A DNA stretch of 41,210 bases from Methylobacterium gossipiicola (GTDB lineage: Bacteria > Pseudomonadota > Alphaproteobacteria > Rhizobiales > Beijerinckiaceae), in the NCBI RefSeq assembly GCF_900113485.1, contig NZ_FOPM01000030.1, positions 1-41,210 on the forward strand, read 5' to 3'. Positions 39,808-41,210 of this stretch are shown here, piece after piece. Numbering within the stretch: the stretch's first letter is position 1; each line of letters opens with the position of its first letter. The notes beneath the pieces are model-generated. The model made no database searches, had not been told where the DNA came from, and saw nothing but the letters and a program-made list of their open reading frames with translations. Made by a program: the position numbers and the translations under genes.

Positions 39808-40926
39808 CTACTTGGCGTACGTGAAGGTTCCGTCGTTCCAGACGTAGAGAACGTAGCCCTGCGCCGTCACGTCGCCCTTGGCGTCGAACCCCACGGAGCC
39901 GAGCACGAGGTCGAAGCGCTCCGTGTGGAGGGTGGCGGCGATGCGCTTCGAATCCTGGCTATGCGCGAAGGTGCCGGCCGCCACGAGGGCCTGGAGGGCG
40001 GCATAGCCGTAGATCGTGGAGCCCTCGGGCTCGACGCCTTCCGCCTTGAATGCCGCGACCACGGCGGCGGCTTCGGGCTTGCGGCGGGGGTCGAGGTAGA
40101 AGGTCATCAGGACGCCGTTGCTGGCGGTCCCCGCGAGGGTGGCGAATTCCTGAGTGGCGATGGCCGAGGTCCCGAACCATTGCGGCTTGAAGCCCCGCTC
40201 GGCCGAGATCCGCACGAGGCGACCCATCTCGCGGGCGTCGCCGCCGTAATAGGCCACCGCGATGCCGGCCTCCTTCAGACGGTCGGCGAGGGCCGCGTCG
40301 TCGGCGTCGCTCGCCGTGAAGGCTGTGGCGAGGGTCTCGTTGATGCCGATGCGGTTGAGATTCTCCTTCGTCGCGGCGGCGAGGTTGCGCGACCCCGGCG
40401 TCCCGTCGTTGAGGATCGCGATCTTCTTGTCGCGGAACCGCTCGGCCAGCACCGTGGCGGAGAGCTTGGCCTGATCGTCGTCGCGCCCGCATACGCGGAA
40501 GATCGTGGGAAGACCGCGATCGGTCAGGCGCGCGGCGACGGAGGCCGCCGTGATCATCAGAGTTCCGTTGGCGGCATAGACGTCGGAGGCCGCGAGGGAG
40601 GCGTTGGAGCAGACGTGGCCGACCACGAGGCGCACGCCCTGCGCGGCGTAGTGATTGGCCACCGCCACGGCCTTGTTGGAATCGCAGGCGTCGTCCTGCA
40701 CGTCGAGGACGATGGTCTGGCCGTCGAGGCCCCCCTTGGCGTTGGCATCACGCGCCGCCGCCCGCACCCCACGCAGCACCTGCTCGCCCACGGCGACATA
40801 GGCGCCCGAACGCGGCACCGCGACACCGATGACGACGTCCGCCCGCGCTGCCCCGGCGCCCATCGGCAGGAGGCCGAGCAGGACGAGGCGGGCCACCCAC
40901 CCGTCGAGCGCGAGGCGCCGGATCAT
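39808..40926 (-). CDS. Branched-chain amino acid-type ABC substrate-binding protein
   Basis: A 372-residue LivK-like protein. Sec signal: hydrophobic LVLLGLLPMGAGAARA after an Arg-rich start, cleavage near ARA. The domain (VVIGVAVPRSGAYVAVGEQVLRGVRAAARDANAKGG, VVGHVCSNASLAASDVYAANGTLMITAAS) is the type I periplasmic fold of leucine/isoleucine/valine and amide binding proteins. Two conserved-looking Cys (DDACDSN and GHVCSN) could form the usual disulfide. No permease or ATPase genes are nearby. ATG 40926 is chosen; an in-frame start at 40956 only adds residues before the signal. Confidence 0.9.
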   Translation of the reverse strand: MIRRLALDGWVARLVLLGLLPMGAGAARADVVIGVAVPRSGAYVAVGEQVLRGVRAAARDANAKGGLDGQTIVLDVQDDACDSNKAVAVANHYAAQGVRLVVGHVCSNASLAASDVYAANGTLMITAASVAARLTDRGLPTIFRVCGRDDDQAKLSATVLAERFRDKKIAILNDGTPGSRNLAAATKENLNRIGINETLATAFTASDADDAALADRLKEAGIAVAYYGGDAREMGRLVRISAERGFKPQWFGTSAIATQEFATLAGTASNGVLMTFYLDPRRKPEAAAVVAAFKAEGVEPEGSTIYGYAALQALVAAGTFAHSQDSKRIAATLHTERFDLVLGSVGFDAKGDVTAQGYVLYVWNDGTFTYAK

Positions 40927-41108
40927 GCGTCTGAACCTCGTCTCGCCCCGTCTCACGCCTCGTTCGACCTCAGGAAGGTTTCAGCGGAACTGTCCGAAGG
41001 CGGCGCGTTCCGCCCCAGGACCGGCCGACCCGTGCGGGATGCCGCGCGAGAACGCAAGGGGGGCATGCCTTCGCGTCCTCGACCGGCATCGGCCCCTCCC
41101 GTCTCCGC

Positions 41109-41210
41109 TCAGCGCGAGACGCTGTAGATCGACGCGCCGGCGGCGACGGGGGCGGTGACGGTGGAGAACACCGAGAGGACCTTCTGGACCTCGGTGAAGG
41201 GAGCGTTGGA
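41109..41210 (-). CDS. C-terminal end of an unidentified protein (partial)
   Basis: The last 33 codons of a gene entering from the right edge, ending TGA at 41111-41109. The visible part (TEVQKVLSVFSTVTAPVAAG, ending SIYSVSR) is a small hydrophobic stretch with Ser/Thr/Val. Too short to identify. The 182 nt to the Liv-type gene start hold no other gene. Confidence 0.55.
   Translation of the reverse strand, partial: SNAPFTEVQKVLSVFSTVTAPVAAGASIYSVSR

Overview
The window is high-GC DNA that looks like an alphaproteobacterium of the order Hyphomicrobiales, most likely Methylobacterium/Methylorubrum. Supporting signs are a circularly permuted two-piece tmRNA gene, GGAAC-N16/17-CGTT promoters of the EcfG general stress response, NasS/NasT-controlled nitrate assimilation, and a fused transaldolase/glucose-6-phosphate isomerase. 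The genus is inferred from gene content, not from a search. || Layout. 1-380: end of an rRNA operon (5S rRNA, initiator tRNA-fMet, terminator). 403-2555: SNF2-like helicase and two small unknown genes. 2594-3037: permuted ssrA (tmRNA). 3140-5694: three probable stress or envelope proteins. 6193-12888 (minus): nitrite/nitrate assimilation block: FeS-type CysJ-like reductase, NirA-like siroheme reductase, NirB/NasC-like FAD reductase, then nasS and nasT. The leader of the reductase operon has a sigma-54 promoter, two hexaloop hairpins and a terminator, the layout expected of a NasT (ANTAR) antitermination switch. 13097-15793: unknown membrane-anchored protein and a GH15 glycosidase. 15915-22834: pentose phosphate cluster tkt, tal-pgi, gnd, pgl. 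23136-28006: nasA from its own sigma-54 promoter, then cysG and a SCO1/SenC gene. 28007-33904: GT2 glycosyltransferase, periplasmic binding protein, MFS transporter, class I lysyl-tRNA synthetase. 33997-38581: two paralogous small RNAs in inverted orientation flank an SDR, a DUF1328 protein, a ClC channel and a class II photolyase. 38594-41210: TRAP and Liv-type substrate-binding proteins and the end of an unknown gene. || How the genes work together. NasA reduces nitrate to nitrite, NirA reduces nitrite to ammonium, CysG makes the siroheme NirA needs, and the two flavoproteins probably supply electrons. NasS senses nitrate and releases NasT, which would bind the leader RNA of the reductase operon; both structural units also have sigma-54 promoters, suggesting nitrogen-limitation control. 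The pentose phosphate genes between the two nitrogen blocks generate NADPH and sugar phosphates. || The most notable non-coding elements are the NasT-type leader (11051-10943, minus), the paired anti-Shine-Dalgarno sRNAs (34086-33997 minus; 38494-38581 plus), which show compensatory base changes in a shared stem, and the permuted tmRNA with tag ANDNVVMDARLAA.
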